Shown here one piece after another: positions 45,501 to 55,481 of a stretch of 64,000 nucleotides of DNA; position 1 is the first letter of the stretch, and the number at the start of each line of letters is the position of its first letter. The notes beneath the pieces were generated by a model, which was not told the DNA's origin, made no database searches, and saw nothing but the letters and a program-made list of their open reading frames with translations. The position numbers and the translations under genes were made by a program. This DNA comes from Prevotella sp. Lineage in GTDB: Bacteria > Bacteroidota > Bacteroidia > Bacteroidales > Bacteroidaceae. The stretch lies in contig JAGAON010000008.1 of assembly GCA_017623655.1 (NCBI GenBank), positions 124,001-188,000 of the forward strand, written 5' to 3'.

Positions 45501-48500
45501 CCGTCACTGATGTACTTGCCTGATGCCGCCACATTGCCAAAGTCCGACAACTGCACGTTAAGGTTGGCGGCAGCAGCCCATCCGCCGTCACTTTCCGGTT
45601 CAAGCATTCTCAACTCGTTCACCCATACCTCTCCGGCCTTCACCTCCGGGGAATTGTTCCTGACGCCAATCATAAGGACTTTCACCTCACCCAATGACGG
45701 ATTGCCGACAATAGACAGCTTGTTGCTCTGGTTGTCGGAATCATATTCTGAGTAGATGGCATTAAACGACGCAAGCCCGATGGCCTTTTTCCTGTTTCGT
45801 TCCTTCTTTAACGCCGTGAGTTTCTTAAGGTTTATGTCAAGCATATTCGCCTCCGGCCACACCGCACGGCAATCAGCCACGGAATAGGTGTTATATGTTC
45901 CCGGCGCCGTTAGCGACAGCGGTATCTCGTATTCGTAGAAATTATTGTTGTAATCGGAACCTATACGCACAAACAACGCAAGCTGCCCGTTCTGCAAGTT
46001 CGTCACGTTCTGCTCAAGAGCATTGGCATGCACGAACATCTGCAAGCGGTTATAGTAACGCATATCGTATGCAGCATTCTTGTAAACCGCCACGGCATCA
46101 CCATGCGACATATTGTCAATGTCAAAGCGCATGGCCTGCTCATTATTCTCCGTCAGCTGCGGTTGTGACGGGTCAACCACACGCGATATACCCGGCGGGA
46201 GTACATAGTTGACCGGTTTCTTGTCGTTATTCTCCTCTATATTGATGGCAGACGTAGTGAACTGTGCGGTAGGATTGGCGGAAGCTCCCTTTATTCTTTG
46301 GTCATACACGCGCCAGTCTCCTCTCACAAGGTCAAGGCTGGCGAGACGAAGAACGGTCGGTTCCTCGAAGCCTGTCATATACATACGCATAAAGCGGATG
46401 GAAGAGACATCGTTAATACCACCTACCGACTTTCCCTGACTGATGGGAACGCGGAACTGATACCATGTCACCGTCTCCCTCTTGCCATTGCGCAAGGACA
46501 CCGTCGCCTCACGTTTGTCAACGATATAGTTGTCACCCACATTAAAATGATTAGGGTCTATATCCACACTGTACTCATAATACTTTTCATATTCGTTGAG
46601 AGTGTAGTCCTGATTGATGTCCTCCACGTCAGGAGTTGTCTTATATGACGTGTCGTATGCCTCTGTTCTTGAATCAGAGTCGGGCGAGTTACCTTGCGGG
46701 TTGTTTATAAACTTATATCTGTCAAGGATGGATGCCCTTCTGCTATCCCAATAATCCCCGCGGAAATAGCGATAATCATCATTGGCTGGGTCTTGCACTA
46801 TCTCCGCTATCACGGAGTCATTCCTCACCACTCCCGAACCGTCAAGGCCGGCACCGACAGCCGTTGTCAGGAAACCTTTGTACGGTTCCCACGAGCGTTC
46901 CTCCTCATCGGTCAGTCCGTTGAAGCCGACATCCTGCCTTTCCCGTGCTCCCGGCGTAGTGGCAAAAGCGTAATTGATGGTATTCTGCACCGGAATCTTA
47001 CCCCATTGAGTGGTAGATACCGAGTCAATGCCATTCACCGGCATACCGCTCTCATAGAATTTCTTTCCGTCAAGCAGCACATCCTCCGACACCTCACCAA
47101 GGTTAAAGTAGAGTTTACCCGTATGCCGGGCGGCAGTACCGTCGTTGCGTGTATATACAAACGGGTCAAGCATCCAGAACTCGATGTACTCTATGTTCGC
47201 CTCCTGAAAGTCATTGGTGTCCAGCTTGCGCATCATGCCGCCCCAAGAGTTCCTTGGCGTGAGCAGATGTCCGTTCTGGTCTATGTTCGGATTGAAGTTA
47301 TAAGGTCCGCGTTCCTGCGGATAGAACGCCAGATTCATTATGCTCAAAGTGGATGTCGCGCCGCTGTAAGTGTTTTGGTCACGGTTAGGATACAGTTCCG
47401 ACACATACACCTCACGCACATAATGGTTAGACAACTGTTCAAGGTCTTCCTTTATATGTCCCGGCGTAAGCGTGGATGAACGGCGTGTGAACAAGGGATC
47501 TATGGTGTACCATGCCAGCCTTGCGCGGTCATATCCTGACGTAAGGTCCGTCTTGCTCAATGTCCTGCCACCGCCGTTTTCCCTTGCCGACGGCACACTT
47601 GACAGCGACCACGATGTCGGAGTGAGCAGACTTATCCCCATGGTTGACGACTCAAAGTCGTCTATGTACGACGCATTGTCCTGCGTTCCGCCCGCTATGC
47701 TGCTGAACAGCTTGGCAAACTCCGCGTTAAACTGTATGTTGGAAGGTTGCGTGACGTGCAGGAAAGGCACTTTGTTCAGCATATTCGTCAGCCACTGGCT
47801 GTCTTTCTTCCAGTTTATGTTAAAGCCTACAAGGGTGTTGTTCACAGGTTCCGACCCCATGGTTACCTTCGACGTGAGGCTCTGTTCGGCCAGATGCTGC
47901 AACGTACCGCTTATCTGGAAATCCTTGGAGAAGTCATATTCCCAGTTCACACCGAACATGGTCTTGCGCGACATACCGTACTCCGCCTCGCTTTCCAGCG
48001 ACACATTGACGTTAGTTCCCGCGTCTATGATGCTCTGGTTGAGTATAGTCACCACTCCGGCGGAATAATCCACCGAATAGTCCGAGCCCTCCACCAGCGT
48101 CACTCCGCCCGCCGTTACCACCACCGAGCCTTGCGGTATGTTGTATGCGCCAAGAGATATTTCGTTGGCCGATGTTCCCTTGTACTGTCCGGTGATGGCG
48201 AAACGGTTTTTCTCGGCTATCTGTTTCGCTACGGTACGCGTGGTATCATACAGTTCCTGATAACGGTATCTGGCGGCAACCTCATCGCTTGCCCCCGCTT
48301 GCCGCATGGCATCGTACAGTCCTGTGCCGAAAGGCTCCACCTTAGGCATGAACACCCGGCCGTTACTTACGGTATATCCCTCCACGAAGTCGAAGTAACC
48401 GTTACTGCGGACACGGTTGTTGTTGTCCAGACGGTCAGCCCCTATGAGCTTTATTATAGGCGTGCTTTTAAGGTTTCCGGCGTTCTCCGGAATGTAATTC

Positions 48501-50296
48501 ACATACACTCCCACCGTGTCACTCTGGTATTTTATGTCAAGGCGGAACTTCTCTCTCTGCACAGACGACGCGAGATAATACACGTTGCGCATCATAAGCC
48601 GCCAGTTAGGCTGCGAAGGCACGCTGCTGGTGTTCTTCAACGCCTTCACGAACAGTGCCTGATTGACGTCCGTATAGTCTGACGAGAACTCTCCCACCTG
48701 ATATGTCACGCCGCCCCTTGTATATTCATACGCCACGGCAAGAACCTGATCGCTTTGCAGCGTGGTCTTCAGCGAGATATATCCCATCGCCTGATTCACC
48801 GTATATTCCGACGGATTAAGCAGCCGCGCCTTTTCTATCTTCTCGTAATCAACGCCGGCTGTCATCACGGCGTCAAGCACCCCGCTCGTCTGGTTCACGT
48901 CACGCGCGGCGGAATAAGAGCCCGCCATGGTCCCGTACTCGCCGTTGGCACTGTTCGACGGTGCCGTCCCTGCGCCCGTTCCGCCCCACATCGGGTTCTT
49001 CGGAGTGCCCTCGGCAAGGTCTCCAAGGGCTATGATGTTGCGTGTGTTTGAGGTCTGCCCCGACTTGTTCGTCACCCACACCTCCACACGTCCGATTTTT
49101 ATTCCGGTGGTAAGGTTCGGCAACGAGCGCATCCACTTGTCGTAATTGTCACGGAAATAGAGGCCGAGGAAGAAGTGACGGTTCTCCTCATAGTTGGCGA
49201 CATCCAGCTCAAACGGCGTCAGCTGCACGCCTCCCTTTGAGGAAACGCTGGAAGAGGAGGACTTCTTCTGCGACAGAACAGTCTGCAACTTCAGCTTGCC
49301 GAACTGCATATCCGTTCTTATTCCGAAGAGGGACGACGCTCCCTGTATGAGCGAGGAGTTGCTGGGGAAGCTGACATTGCCCGCCTCCACAAGCTTGATT
49401 ATCTCGTCTTCCTTGCCGTCATACTTCAACTTCATGTTCTGCGCGTCATAGTCAAACGTCGCGTCAGTGTTGTAGTTGAGGTTCATGTTCATCTTGTCAC
49501 CTATCTTTCCGGTAACGTTGATGTTTATCTTCTCGTCAAAGTCTATGGTCGTGGTCTTGCGGTTGCGTATCGGCAGTGAAGGGTTGTCAACGCTTTTCAG
49601 CGTCGCCCCCAGTTTCAGTTCGGCCGTTCCCTGCGTCTTTACGCGTATTCCGCCGGGGCCGAATATCTTTTCCGCCGGGCCAAGGTCAAAGTGCATGTCG
49701 GTGAAGTCAAACTTCTCCTTGCCCTTTTTCTCGAATATCTCCGAGTTCTTGCTGCGGAAATAATTGCTGAACAGGGCCTTCTCGCTCCACTTCTGATACT
49801 CCGTGAGGTCCATCATTATGGGTGCGGCCATCCATGTCTTGCCCATACGCGTGCCGATAACATAACGGTCGAGGGTGTCGTTATACTCCACCTCCTGCTT
49901 TATGTTGTCCGGTCTCTTGAGGTCTGCCGACCCTTGTTTCAGGTCGTCGTAAGTCACCGGAGTGGTCTTCTGTATCTTCCAGCGCGGGTTGAGCAGGCTG
50001 TCGGGAATGGTGTCCTGTTGCAGTTTCAGCCTTGCCTGACGCTCACGGTACCGCTCAAGCGAGGATTTCGGCGTCCTTTTCTTGGCCGCCGCAGCGGCCT
50101 TCTCTTCCTTCCCGTCCTCTTTCCGGTCGTCACCGTCGCCGGGAGCGGCTGCAAGACGCACCATGGCCGAGCTGACGATGACCGACAGCAGCAACGCGGA
50201 TACGGTCAGGGCCACACGCCTTCTTCCGCCGCCACAGCACCGGAACAGGCCACGAGCCACGTTTCTCATTATGTTGTCAAGACGTTCTGTCATCAA
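42539..50296 (-). CDS. sprA: Type IX secretion outer-membrane translocon protein SprA
   Basis: 2585 residues, the expected giant size. An N-terminal hydrophobic segment (about 27-50, RVALTVSALLLSVIVSSAMV) serves as export signal. Long SprA_N-type beta regions follow, including GKTWMAAPIMMDLTEYQKWS, NLNYNTDATFDYDAQNMKL and SYIDDFESSTMGISL. A very charged Lys/Glu segment lies near residues 2000-2045 (KLTKEEEELAKKKEEEAQAK). The C-terminus ends in a membrane-strand-like QDFGLSLKFSLTR. SprA is the pore through which type IX cargo crosses the outer membrane. It follows ruvA by about 10 bp. Confidence 0.97.
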   Translation of the reverse strand: MMTERLDNIMRNVARGLFRCCGGGRRRVALTVSALLLSVIVSSAMVRLAAAPGDGDDRKEDGKEEKAAAAAKKRTPKSSLERYRERQARLKLQQDTIPDSLLNPRWKIQKTTPVTYDDLKQGSADLKRPDNIKQEVEYNDTLDRYVIGTRMGKTWMAAPIMMDLTEYQKWSEKALFSNYFRSKNSEIFEKKGKEKFDFTDMHFDLGPAEKIFGPGGIRVKTQGTAELKLGATLKSVDNPSLPIRNRKTTTIDFDEKININVTGKIGDKMNMNLNYNTDATFDYDAQNMKLKYDGKEDEIIKLVEAGNVSFPSNSSLIQGASSLFGIRTDMQFGKLKLQTVLSQKKSSSSSVSSKGGVQLTPFELDVANYEENRHFFLGLYFRDNYDKWMRSLPNLTTGIKIGRVEVWVTNKSGQTSNTRNIIALGDLAEGTPKNPMWGGTGAGTAPSNSANGEYGTMAGSYSAARDVNQTSGVLDAVMTAGVDYEKIEKARLLNPSEYTVNQAMGYISLKTTLQSDQVLAVAYEYTRGGVTYQVGEFSSDYTDVNQALFVKALKNTSSVPSQPNWRLMMRNVYYLASSVQREKFRLDIKYQSDTVGVYVNYIPENAGNLKSTPIIKLIGADRLDNNNRVRSNGYFDFVEGYTVSNGRVFMPKVEPFGTGLYDAMRQAGASDEVAARYRYQELYDTTRTVAKQIAEKNRFAITGQYKGTSANEISLGAYNIPQGSVVVTAGGVTLVEGSDYSVDYSAGVVTILNQSIIDAGTNVNVSLESEAEYGMSRKTMFGVNWEYDFSKDFQISGTLQHLAEQSLTSKVTMGSEPVNNTLVGFNINWKKDSQWLTNMLNKVPFLHVTQPSNIQFNAEFAKLFSSIAGGTQDNASYIDDFESSTMGISLLTPTSWSLSSVPSARENGGGRTLSKTDLTSGYDRARLAWYTIDPLFTRRSSTLTPGHIKEDLEQLSNHYVREVYVSELYPNRDQNTYSGATSTLSIMNLAFYPQERGPYNFNPNIDQNGHLLTPRNSWGGMMRKLDTNDFQEANIEYIEFWMLDPFVYTRNDGTAARHTGKLYFNLGEVSEDVLLDGKKFYESGMPVNGIDSVSTTQWGKIPVQNTINYAFATTPGARERQDVGFNGLTDEEERSWEPYKGFLTTAVGAGLDGSGVVRNDSVIAEIVQDPANDDYRYFRGDYWDSRRASILDRYKFINNPQGNSPDSDSRTEAYDTSYKTTPDVEDINQDYTLNEYEKYYEYSVDIDPNHFNVGDNYIVDKREATVSLRNGKRETVTWYQFRVPISQGKSVGGINDVSSIRFMRMYMTGFEEPTVLRLASLDLVRGDWRVYDQRIKGASANPTAQFTTSAINIEENNDKKPVNYVLPPGISRVVDPSQPQLTENNEQAMRFDIDNMSHGDAVAVYKNAAYDMRYYNRLQMFVHANALEQNVTNLQNGQLALFVRIGSDYNNNFYEYEIPLSLTAPGTYNTYSVADCRAVWPEANMLDINLKKLTALKKERNRKKAIGLASFNAIYSEYDSDNQSNKLSIVGNPSLGEVKVLMIGVRNNSPEVKAGEVWVNELRMLEPESDGGWAAAANLNVQLSDFGNVAASGKYISDGYGGLEQKVLERTTDKYGSYTVTTNFELGKFFPDKAKVSIPVYYSVTREKTTPKYNPLDTDMLLDDALESAENEHEKDSIRSIAVTNTVSKNFSVSGMRVGIATKRHPMPYDPANFSFSYSRSDRHTDGQTTVYENELQWRGAMNYSWTPLYKPLTPFKKAKSKSKYYDILKQFAFNWLPQNISANSEMTRSYYEMQERDLDDLGSSNGIPANFSSQFLWNREFSMRWDLTKNLHLNFQSATRAEIEEPDRQVNKDLNPEGYQIWKDSVWNSIKHFGTPLDYNQTFSASYKLPLSLLPIFDWLQANSSYNATYQWARGTEQEDGTSYGNTISTNRNFNINSTLDLVKLYNHVPFLKKVNEKFNRTPVVTRNANKKKTGVQPKNQKDEKPKLTKEEEELAKKKEEEAQAKLADDRKKRNTFSREITINADTAIVITHGRKSKRIIVSAKDKDGKAVDIKYRKVDENKIKIINKADSAVTMKVSVLALEPLENKTWYKIAQSTARIMMMVRNINVVYRNQYSLVLPGFMPNVGDIFGQRTGGVMRPGLDFAFGMVGDSYIEKARGNGWLLGSEGGDSIATPATTSTSQDLQVKMTLEPIRNLKIDLNMSRTKTTAKSIQYMYAGSPTTQSGSFSMTTISIKSAFEGMGDANNGYHSVSFDKFCRSLDTYQARVQSQYIGRIYPEGTSLAGQKFDPANGAVNKYSADVMIPAFLDAYTGNGDLSLFPSLRRMLPNWTLRYSGLTQIPWVRDHFKSVNVNHSYKSVFAVGSYSSFSTYKELMGDMIGFVNDVSTGNPMPNSMFNISTVSINEAFAPLLGIDFTLPSNLTFKAEYRTTRVLNLSMTSVQINEAISKDWVFGIGYKIADFRFMRSRALHAASRNRGTGTDDGKNSGSKVTNKSKGFAHDLNLRLDVSIRSQAALTRDIASMSSSATSGNDAFKLAFSADYSLSRLLTMSFYYDRQSNTPLLSAGSYPTVTQDFGLSLKFSLTR

Positions 50297-50305
50297 TGTC
50301 TCCGC

Positions 50306-50926
50306 TTATTTTATCATCTTCAACGCCAGTTTTATGACCTGCTCCACAGGCATATCGGGCGTACCCTGCAATATCTCCGTCACCACCTTGGCACTCGGGG
50401 CCGGCGAGAAGCCGAGCATCGTCAGCGCTCCCACCGCCTCGTCATGCACCTCCGTGTTAACACTCGGAGCCGGCGCACCGGCGGAAGAGGCGCTCATGTC
50501 GGCTATGATGCCGCAGGCGGTCATCTTGTCGCGCAGGTCAACGATAATCCTCTGCGCCGTCTTCAGCCCTATGCCCTTAACGCCTTTCAACGCCTTCTCG
50601 TTGCCGGTGGAAATGACATTCACCAGATCCGCCGGCGTAATGGCACTGAGAATCATGCGGGCTGTATTGCTCCCGACACCGCTTACGGTTATAAGCATAC
50701 GGTAAATCTCCCGCTCTTGCTTAGCGTAAAAGCCGTAAAGGGTGTAGGAATCATCCCTACCCCCGGTCATTATGGCCTCATGCACATACAGTCTTACTTC
50801 TTTCTTACCCTGAATAGCGGTATATGTATTTAAGGAAATGTTAAGCAGATACCCCACTCCGTGAGCCTCCACCACAGCCTGCGCAGGCGCAAGGTCGGTG
50901 AGTTCGCCTTTTATGTATTCTATCAT
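50306..50926 (-). CDS. ruvA: Holliday junction branch-migration protein RuvA
   Basis: 206 residues from the ATG at 50926 ([20 protein letters not shown]). OB domain, then the two HhH motifs [19 protein letters not shown] and [20 protein letters not shown], and the C-terminal RuvB-binding domain [14 protein letters not shown]. With RuvB it drives branch migration. It is encoded upstream of sprA in the same direction, an adjacency I recall as common in Bacteroidota. Confidence 0.96.
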   Translation of the reverse strand: MIEYIKGELTDLAPAQAVVEAHGVGYLLNISLNTYTAIQGKKEVRLYVHEAIMTGGRDDSYTLYGFYAKQEREIYRMLITVSGVGSNTARMILSAITPADLVNVISTGNEKALKGVKGIGLKTAQRIIVDLRDKMTACGIIADMSASSAGAPAPSVNTEVHDEAVGALTMLGFSPAPSAKVVTEILQGTPDMPVEQVIKLALKMIK

Positions 50927-51085
50927 CGCTGTTAAAGTTTCTTTTCTTATACAAAAACACGTAATAGAATAACGCACGCATGAGAAATATATTGTGTATT
51001 ATCCGCCATTAGTTTTTGCGTACCGACAGGGGAAAGCCAAGATGCCCGATGCGGATGACATCAGCAGTGAATCCCGCCTCATCCG

Positions 51086-51282
51086 CAAAAGGGTGCTGAT
51101 TACCTCGTGATCAGGTGCTGATTACAGTGTAATCAGGCCTCTTTCACACAGCAATCAGCACCCTTTTACAGAGACTGTTGTAACGCATTGAATAGCAACG
51201 CAATGTTGGCGGTTATATTCCCCCGTATTTTCGGACGCACACCACCGTATAAGCAGACGCACCAAGGTGCGTCCCTACAACG
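51086..51282. repeat. GGGTGCTGATTAC palindromes and a GGACGCACC palindrome
   Basis: AAAAGGGTGCTGATTACC, AGGTGCTGATTACAGTG, TGTAATCAGGCC and CAATCAGCACCCTTTT at 51086-51168, then GACGCACCAAGGTGCGTCCC with TACAA at 51256-51281 (inverted GTAG-headed type). These fill the gap between ruvA and the acyltransferase gene. Confidence 0.75.
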
Positions 51283-51362
51283 TCGTTTGTCATTATAATA
51301 TCGGGAAATTGGCGGTGTTTGCAACGTAATCAAACATCTTTTATTATGCAAACGGAATGTAT

Positions 51363-52520
51363 TTACCTGTTACCGGAATAGAGTTTGGCCAGCCGCGGGG
51401 TAAATTTCTTCAAGAGAAGCAATATAAATACGCAAATCGCCGCCGCAAGAAAGGGGGAAAGAAGATAGCATACCGCGTTCTCCAAGGCCGATGAACCCGG
51501 TATGACGAAATGCAGGATGGTGTTGGAAATGCCGAGCGGATTGCCGGTAGGGGAATCGTGGAAGGCATAGACGAAGAAGCAGCTTGACACCAAGAACTTA
51601 TTGGCCTTCACGTTCCAGCGTGTCACGAAGACCGAGGCTGCATAGAAAGAGACGAATACTGTGGCTATGGCGAAGAAGGGATATATGTTCTGTCCTATGA
51701 CGGTATGCTCACCGTTGTAGGCGATGCAGGCCGCAAGCAGGGCGAGAAAAGACACTATAACCACATATTTCGTGCGCTGCACGAAATGTATTACGTTTAT
51801 GCCGTTGATGGCAAAGTATGCGCCAAGGGAGAAGAAAAACACCGCCGTAACGCTGAAACCGGTGGCAACAGGCCATATTCTTGATATATAGGCAAGGGAC
51901 AACAGCGCCATACCGTAGATTCGGGTGCGCCTGATGAAACAATAAATCAACGGGGAAAGAGCCGAGACTACCATGAGGTCGCGCAGAAACCATAACGGAG
52001 TGTCAAAGGGACCGGTGGTGCGCAGCGACCCGCCAAGCCAGTTGACACGGTCCGTACCCCACTCGTTGCAATCCCAAACGACATGCCAATTCTGTTCGGC
52101 GAACATTGCCCAAGCGTAGGAAAGCGGCTCGCCTTTCAACAATATCTGAACCGCCACAAAGATGAAGAACGTGGTGATGTTCCACATAAGATAAGGGATG
52201 AGCAGGGCTTGGAGCCTGCGCCGCATCTTCTTTTTGTACCCAAGCCACGACCATTGCCTCATGGTCAGAAAGAAAAGGAGGCCGGATATGAAATAGAACA
52301 CAGGGACTTTGGTCAGCAGGTCGGTCAGTATCAGCTCCAAAATATAGTGCAGGTCAGCCGCGGAAAGTGGGGGGGTAGCCCCTAATTGTGCAGGAACCGG
52401 TGCCTCAATGGCTATATGTGAATAGATAACCATTACGGCCAAGGGAAACCTTAGCAGATCTATTGTCTGCGACTGCGCTTCCTCCGGTGACATTACTCCT
52501 TGGTGTTTCTTCTCTGTCAT
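51363..52520 (-). CDS. Acyltransferase 3 family membrane protein
   Basis: 385 residues from the ATG at 52520; a TTG start at 52535 would overlap rsgA. About ten membrane segments. IDLLRFPLAVMVIYSHIAIE holds the conserved His after helix 1 (family LR-...-H), and LLIPYLMWNITTFFIF follows; GPFDTPLWFLRDLMVVSALS matches the second conserved box. Such proteins O-acetylate or otherwise acylate surface polysaccharides. Target unknown. Confidence 0.85.
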   Translation of the reverse strand: MTEKKHQGVMSPEEAQSQTIDLLRFPLAVMVIYSHIAIEAPVPAQLGATPPLSAADLHYILELILTDLLTKVPVFYFISGLLFFLTMRQWSWLGYKKKMRRRLQALLIPYLMWNITTFFIFVAVQILLKGEPLSYAWAMFAEQNWHVVWDCNEWGTDRVNWLGGSLRTTGPFDTPLWFLRDLMVVSALSPLIYCFIRRTRIYGMALLSLAYISRIWPVATGFSVTAVFFFSLGAYFAINGINVIHFVQRTKYVVIVSFLALLAACIAYNGEHTVIGQNIYPFFAIATVFVSFYAASVFVTRWNVKANKFLVSSCFFVYAFHDSPTGNPLGISNTILHFVIPGSSALENAVCYLLSPFLAAAICVFILLLLKKFTPRLAKLYSGNR

Positions 52521-52531
52521 GATACTGTCCG

Positions 52532-53482
52532 TCAATGCCCTGTGCGGTATTTACCCTCCTCCTTGTCTTCAAGCATGGACAGATAGCTTTGGTAACGGGA
52601 AGCGGATATGTAGTGTTCCTCCACCGCTTTCAGCACCGCGCAACCGGGTTCATGGGTATGTGTGCAGTCGGAAAAGCGGCAGTCTTTCGAGAATTGGAAT
52701 ATCTCCTTGAAATAACTTGTAAGTTCTTCCGGCTCTATGTCAAACGTTCCGAAGCCGCGGATGCCCGGTGTGTCGATAATCCAGCCTTGCGTTTCCTCCG
52801 GCATGGAGGCCGGAATGGGCAGCATCTCGCTGAAGGTCGTGGTGTGCATACCTTGGTTATGCGCGTCGCTTATCTCCGCAGTGCGCAGGTTTGCGCCGGG
52901 TATCAGGGTGTTGATGATGGTCGATTTGCCAACGCCGCTGTTGCCGCTGAACAGCGTTATCTTGCCGGCGAGCATATCATGCAGTTCCTCCATGCCGCTG
53001 CCTGTGGCGGCGGAGACAGCCAAACTCTTGTAACCTATGGTGTCATAAAGCGTGCGCATCATGTCAAGATAATGCAGTTCCTCCGCGGACAGCAGGTCAA
53101 TCTTGTTGAATACCAGCACGACCGGAATGCGATATGCCTCCGCCGAGGCAAGGAAGCGGTCGATAAACGTCGTGCTTGTCTCCGGATAGTTTATGGTAAC
53201 GATAAGCATTGCCTGGTCAACGTTGGCCGCTATGATATGGCTTTGCTTTGAAAGGTTTGACGATTTGCGTATGACGTAGTTCCTGCGGTCTTCTATTTCC
53301 GTGATGAACGCCGTCGTCTCGTCCGCCTTCTTTATCACTACCCTGTCGCCGACGGCAATGGGATTGGTGCTGCGGATGCCTTTAAGGCGGAAGTTTCCCT
53401 TCACCTTACAGTCAACCGTAGCACCGTCATCTGTCAGTACCGTGTACCAATAGCCCGTGTTTTTTATTACAAGACCTGTCAA
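52532..53482 (-). CDS. rsgA: Ribosome biogenesis GTPase A
   Basis: 316 residues. OB-fold N-terminus ([20 protein letters not shown]), circularly permuted GTPase motifs in the order VFNKIDLL (G4), [16 protein letters not shown] (G1), HTTTF (G2) and DTPGIRGFG (G3), then the zinc-binding C-terminus [14 protein letters not shown]. It checks late 30S subunit assembly. Directly followed by the acyltransferase gene. Confidence 0.97.
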   Translation of the reverse strand: MTGLVIKNTGYWYTVLTDDGATVDCKVKGNFRLKGIRSTNPIAVGDRVVIKKADETTAFITEIEDRRNYVIRKSSNLSKQSHIIAANVDQAMLIVTINYPETSTTFIDRFLASAEAYRIPVVLVFNKIDLLSAEELHYLDMMRTLYDTIGYKSLAVSAATGSGMEELHDMLAGKITLFSGNSGVGKSTIINTLIPGANLRTAEISDAHNQGMHTTTFSEMLPIPASMPEETQGWIIDTPGIRGFGTFDIEPEELTSYFKEIFQFSKDCRFSDCTHTHEPGCAVLKAVEEHYISASRYQSYLSMLEDKEEGKYRTGH

Positions 53483-53504
53483 ATTCAGTTATAAATTAGA
53501 GCCC

Positions 53505-53637
53505 CCTCTAACTCCCCGAGGGGGAGAATATATACTTTATCCCGGATATTATGCCTTGCATACAATATCAACAGAGGATATATAACCCTTTATTTGTATT
53601 CTCTCCCCTCCCTCGGGAGGGGTCGGGGGAGGGGCTA
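53505..53637. repeat. Inverted GC-rich repeat between rsgA and frr
   Basis: GAGCCCCCTCTAACTCCCCG with AGGGGGAGAATA on the left and CTCTCCCCTCCCTCGGGAGG with GGTCGGGGGAGGGGCTATTA on the right are roughly reverse complements. Each arm is itself a palindrome (CTCCCCGAGGGGGAG; CCCTCCCTCGGGAGGG). Confidence 0.7.
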
Positions 53638-54198
53638 TTACACCGTCATTATCTCCTTATTCTTTTCTTCAAGCAGCGCGTCTATCTTCGCAATGTACTT
53701 GTCATGCACCTTCTGCAAGCTCGTCTCAGCATCCTTTTCCAAGTCTTCCGACAGCCCGTCCTTGATGGCTTTCTTCAATTTGTCTTTCAGATCACCACGC
53801 ACATTGCGCACCTCCACCTTGGCTTTCTCGCCTATCTTGCTGCACTGCTTCACCAAATCACGGCGGCGTTCCTCCGTAGGTTGCGGTATCGCGAGACGTA
53901 TCACCTCACCGTTGTTGTCGGGAGTGATGCCCACTTCAGAGTCCATTATGGCCTTCTCTATGCCGCGTATGGCCTTCTTGTCCCATGGTTTGATGGCGAT
54001 GGTGCGGGCATCGGGTGTGGTTACGGTGGCAACCTGATTCAACGGCACCATCATGCCGTATGATTCAACCCTCACACCGTCGAGTATCGCCACGTTGGCA
54101 CGCCCTGCACGGACGCGTGAAAGCTGCTCTTCAAGAAACATAGCGGCCATCTCCATGCGCTCCTCGGCGTCCTGGAGTACTTCTTTTACATCTATCAT
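53638..54198 (-). CDS. frr: Ribosome recycling factor
   Basis: 186 residues. Three-helix bundle with ERMEMAAMFLEEQLSRVRAG, RANVAILDGVRVESYGMMVP, LNQVATVTTPDARTI and the C-terminal KKAIKDGLSEDLEKDAETSL. It splits post-termination ribosomes with EF-G. Own -7 box (TAAATTTG, 54258-54251). Confidence 0.98.
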   Translation of the reverse strand: MIDVKEVLQDAEERMEMAAMFLEEQLSRVRAGRANVAILDGVRVESYGMMVPLNQVATVTTPDARTIAIKPWDKKAIRGIEKAIMDSEVGITPDNNGEVIRLAIPQPTEERRRDLVKQCSKIGEKAKVEVRNVRGDLKDKLKKAIKDGLSEDLEKDAETSLQKVHDKYIAKIDALLEEKNKEIMTV

Positions 54199-54250
54199 AT
54201 CTGCTGATCGTTATTGTTTTGTTTTATTACTCGTTCTTTTGTTTTGTCCG

Positions 54251-54329
54251 CAAATTTACTTATTATTTTCCATTCCACAAAATTTTGGAGAGTAAATGTT
54301 TGCCGTGTTAATTATTTCTTGTAATTTTG
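54251..54329. promoter_or_regulatory. Divergent -7 boxes of frr and the chelate-importer genes
   Basis: Minus-strand TAAATTTG at 54251-54258 for frr and plus-strand TAATTTTG at 54322-54329 for the binding-protein gene. Confidence 0.55.
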
Positions 54330-54351
54330 CAAAAACAAAACCGTGACTGTC

Positions 54352-55473
54352 ATGTACAAAACCATAACCTTATTTCTTTACGTCTGCCTGCTTGTCTCAT
54401 GCGCAGGCGGCGGAAAAAGCGGCACTGACACCGGCGGACTGCCGATGGACATGAAGTACGCCGAGTTGCTGGTAATGCGTGAGACCGACGACTTCGTGCA
54501 GGTAGAGATACGCAATCCGTGGGACAGCACGTCGCTGTTGCACCGCTATATCCTCGTGCCTTCCGGCAAGGAACTGCCCAAGCAGCTGCCGGAGGGCGAG
54601 ATAGTACGCACGCCTCTCAGGAACGCCGCCGTATATACGTCCGTGCATTGCGGCCTCATCGACGAGTTGGGGGCGGCTGACGCCATCAAGGGCGTGTGCG
54701 ACTTGCAGTACATTTACCTGCCGAAAATCAGGCAGGGAGTGCAGAACGGCACCATAGCGGACCTTGGCAACAGCATGACTCCAAACATAGAGAAGCTCAT
54801 GATGATGCGTCCTGACGCCATGTTCATATCCCCTTTCGAGAACAGCGGCTCTTACGGGAAACTCGGCAAGCTGCACATCCCCATCATAGAGTGCGCCGAC
54901 TACATGGAGACCAACCCCTTGGGCAGGGCCGAATGGATACGGTTCTACGGCTTACTGTTAGGGAAACGCCACGAGGCTGACAGCATTTTCTCCGCCGTGG
55001 AGAAGAGTTACAACGGCATGAAGGCTCATGCCGCACGTCAAAAGACACGCCCCACGGTGGTGACCGAGATGAAAATAGGCGGCACATGGTACGTGGCGGG
55101 CAACAAAAGCACCGTGGGAATACTCATCAGCGATGCCGGAGGGGACTACATTTTCAGCGACGTGGCGTCAGCCGGAGCCGTGCCTTACAGCCCGGAACAG
55201 GCTTTCATAAAGGCGCAGGAGGCCGACTTCTGGCTGATAAAGTACAATCAGGCCACGGACATGACAATGGAAGAGCTTGCCGAGGCATGGGCTTCCAACA
55301 AATACATGGAGGCATACAAGCGCGGCAATGTCTTCGGATGCAATCTCGCCAAGACCGGTTTCTATGAGGAAACGCCGTTCCATCCCGACGTGCTGCTGAT
55401 GGAATACATCAACATCCTGCACCCCGGCACGCAGGAAGAGCATACCATGAAGTATTACAACAGAATAAAATAA
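54352..55473 (+). CDS. Iron-chelate/cobalamin-type ABC importer, substrate-binding lipoprotein
   Basis: 373 residues from the ATG at 54352 (a GTG 9 bases earlier is in frame). Lipobox LLVSC with the Cys at about residue 17, so it is a lipoprotein. Periplasmic-binding fold of the BtuF/FhuD class III: VYTSVHCGLIDELGAADAIK, IEKLMMMRPDAMFISPFENS, IIECADYMETNPLGRAEWIR and AGNKSTVGILISDAGGDYIF. The ligand could be haem, siderophore or cobalamin. Followed after 8 bp by the permease gene. Confidence 0.88.
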   Translation: MYKTITLFLYVCLLVSCAGGGKSGTDTGGLPMDMKYAELLVMRETDDFVQVEIRNPWDSTSLLHRYILVPSGKELPKQLPEGEIVRTPLRNAAVYTSVHCGLIDELGAADAIKGVCDLQYIYLPKIRQGVQNGTIADLGNSMTPNIEKLMMMRPDAMFISPFENSGSYGKLGKLHIPIIECADYMETNPLGRAEWIRFYGLLLGKRHEADSIFSAVEKSYNGMKAHAARQKTRPTVVTEMKIGGTWYVAGNKSTVGILISDAGGDYIFSDVASAGAVPYSPEQAFIKAQEADFWLIKYNQATDMTMEELAEAWASNKYMEAYKRGNVFGCNLAKTGFYEETPFHPDVLLMEYINILHPGTQEEHTMKYYNRIK

Positions 55474-55481
55474 CCGCCAAA

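Noticed and set aside
51166-51351. 60-codon minus-strand frame before the acyltransferase gene
   Set aside because: It is formed by the GGGTGCTGATTAC and GGACGCACC palindromes; the peptide is only a translation of repeats.
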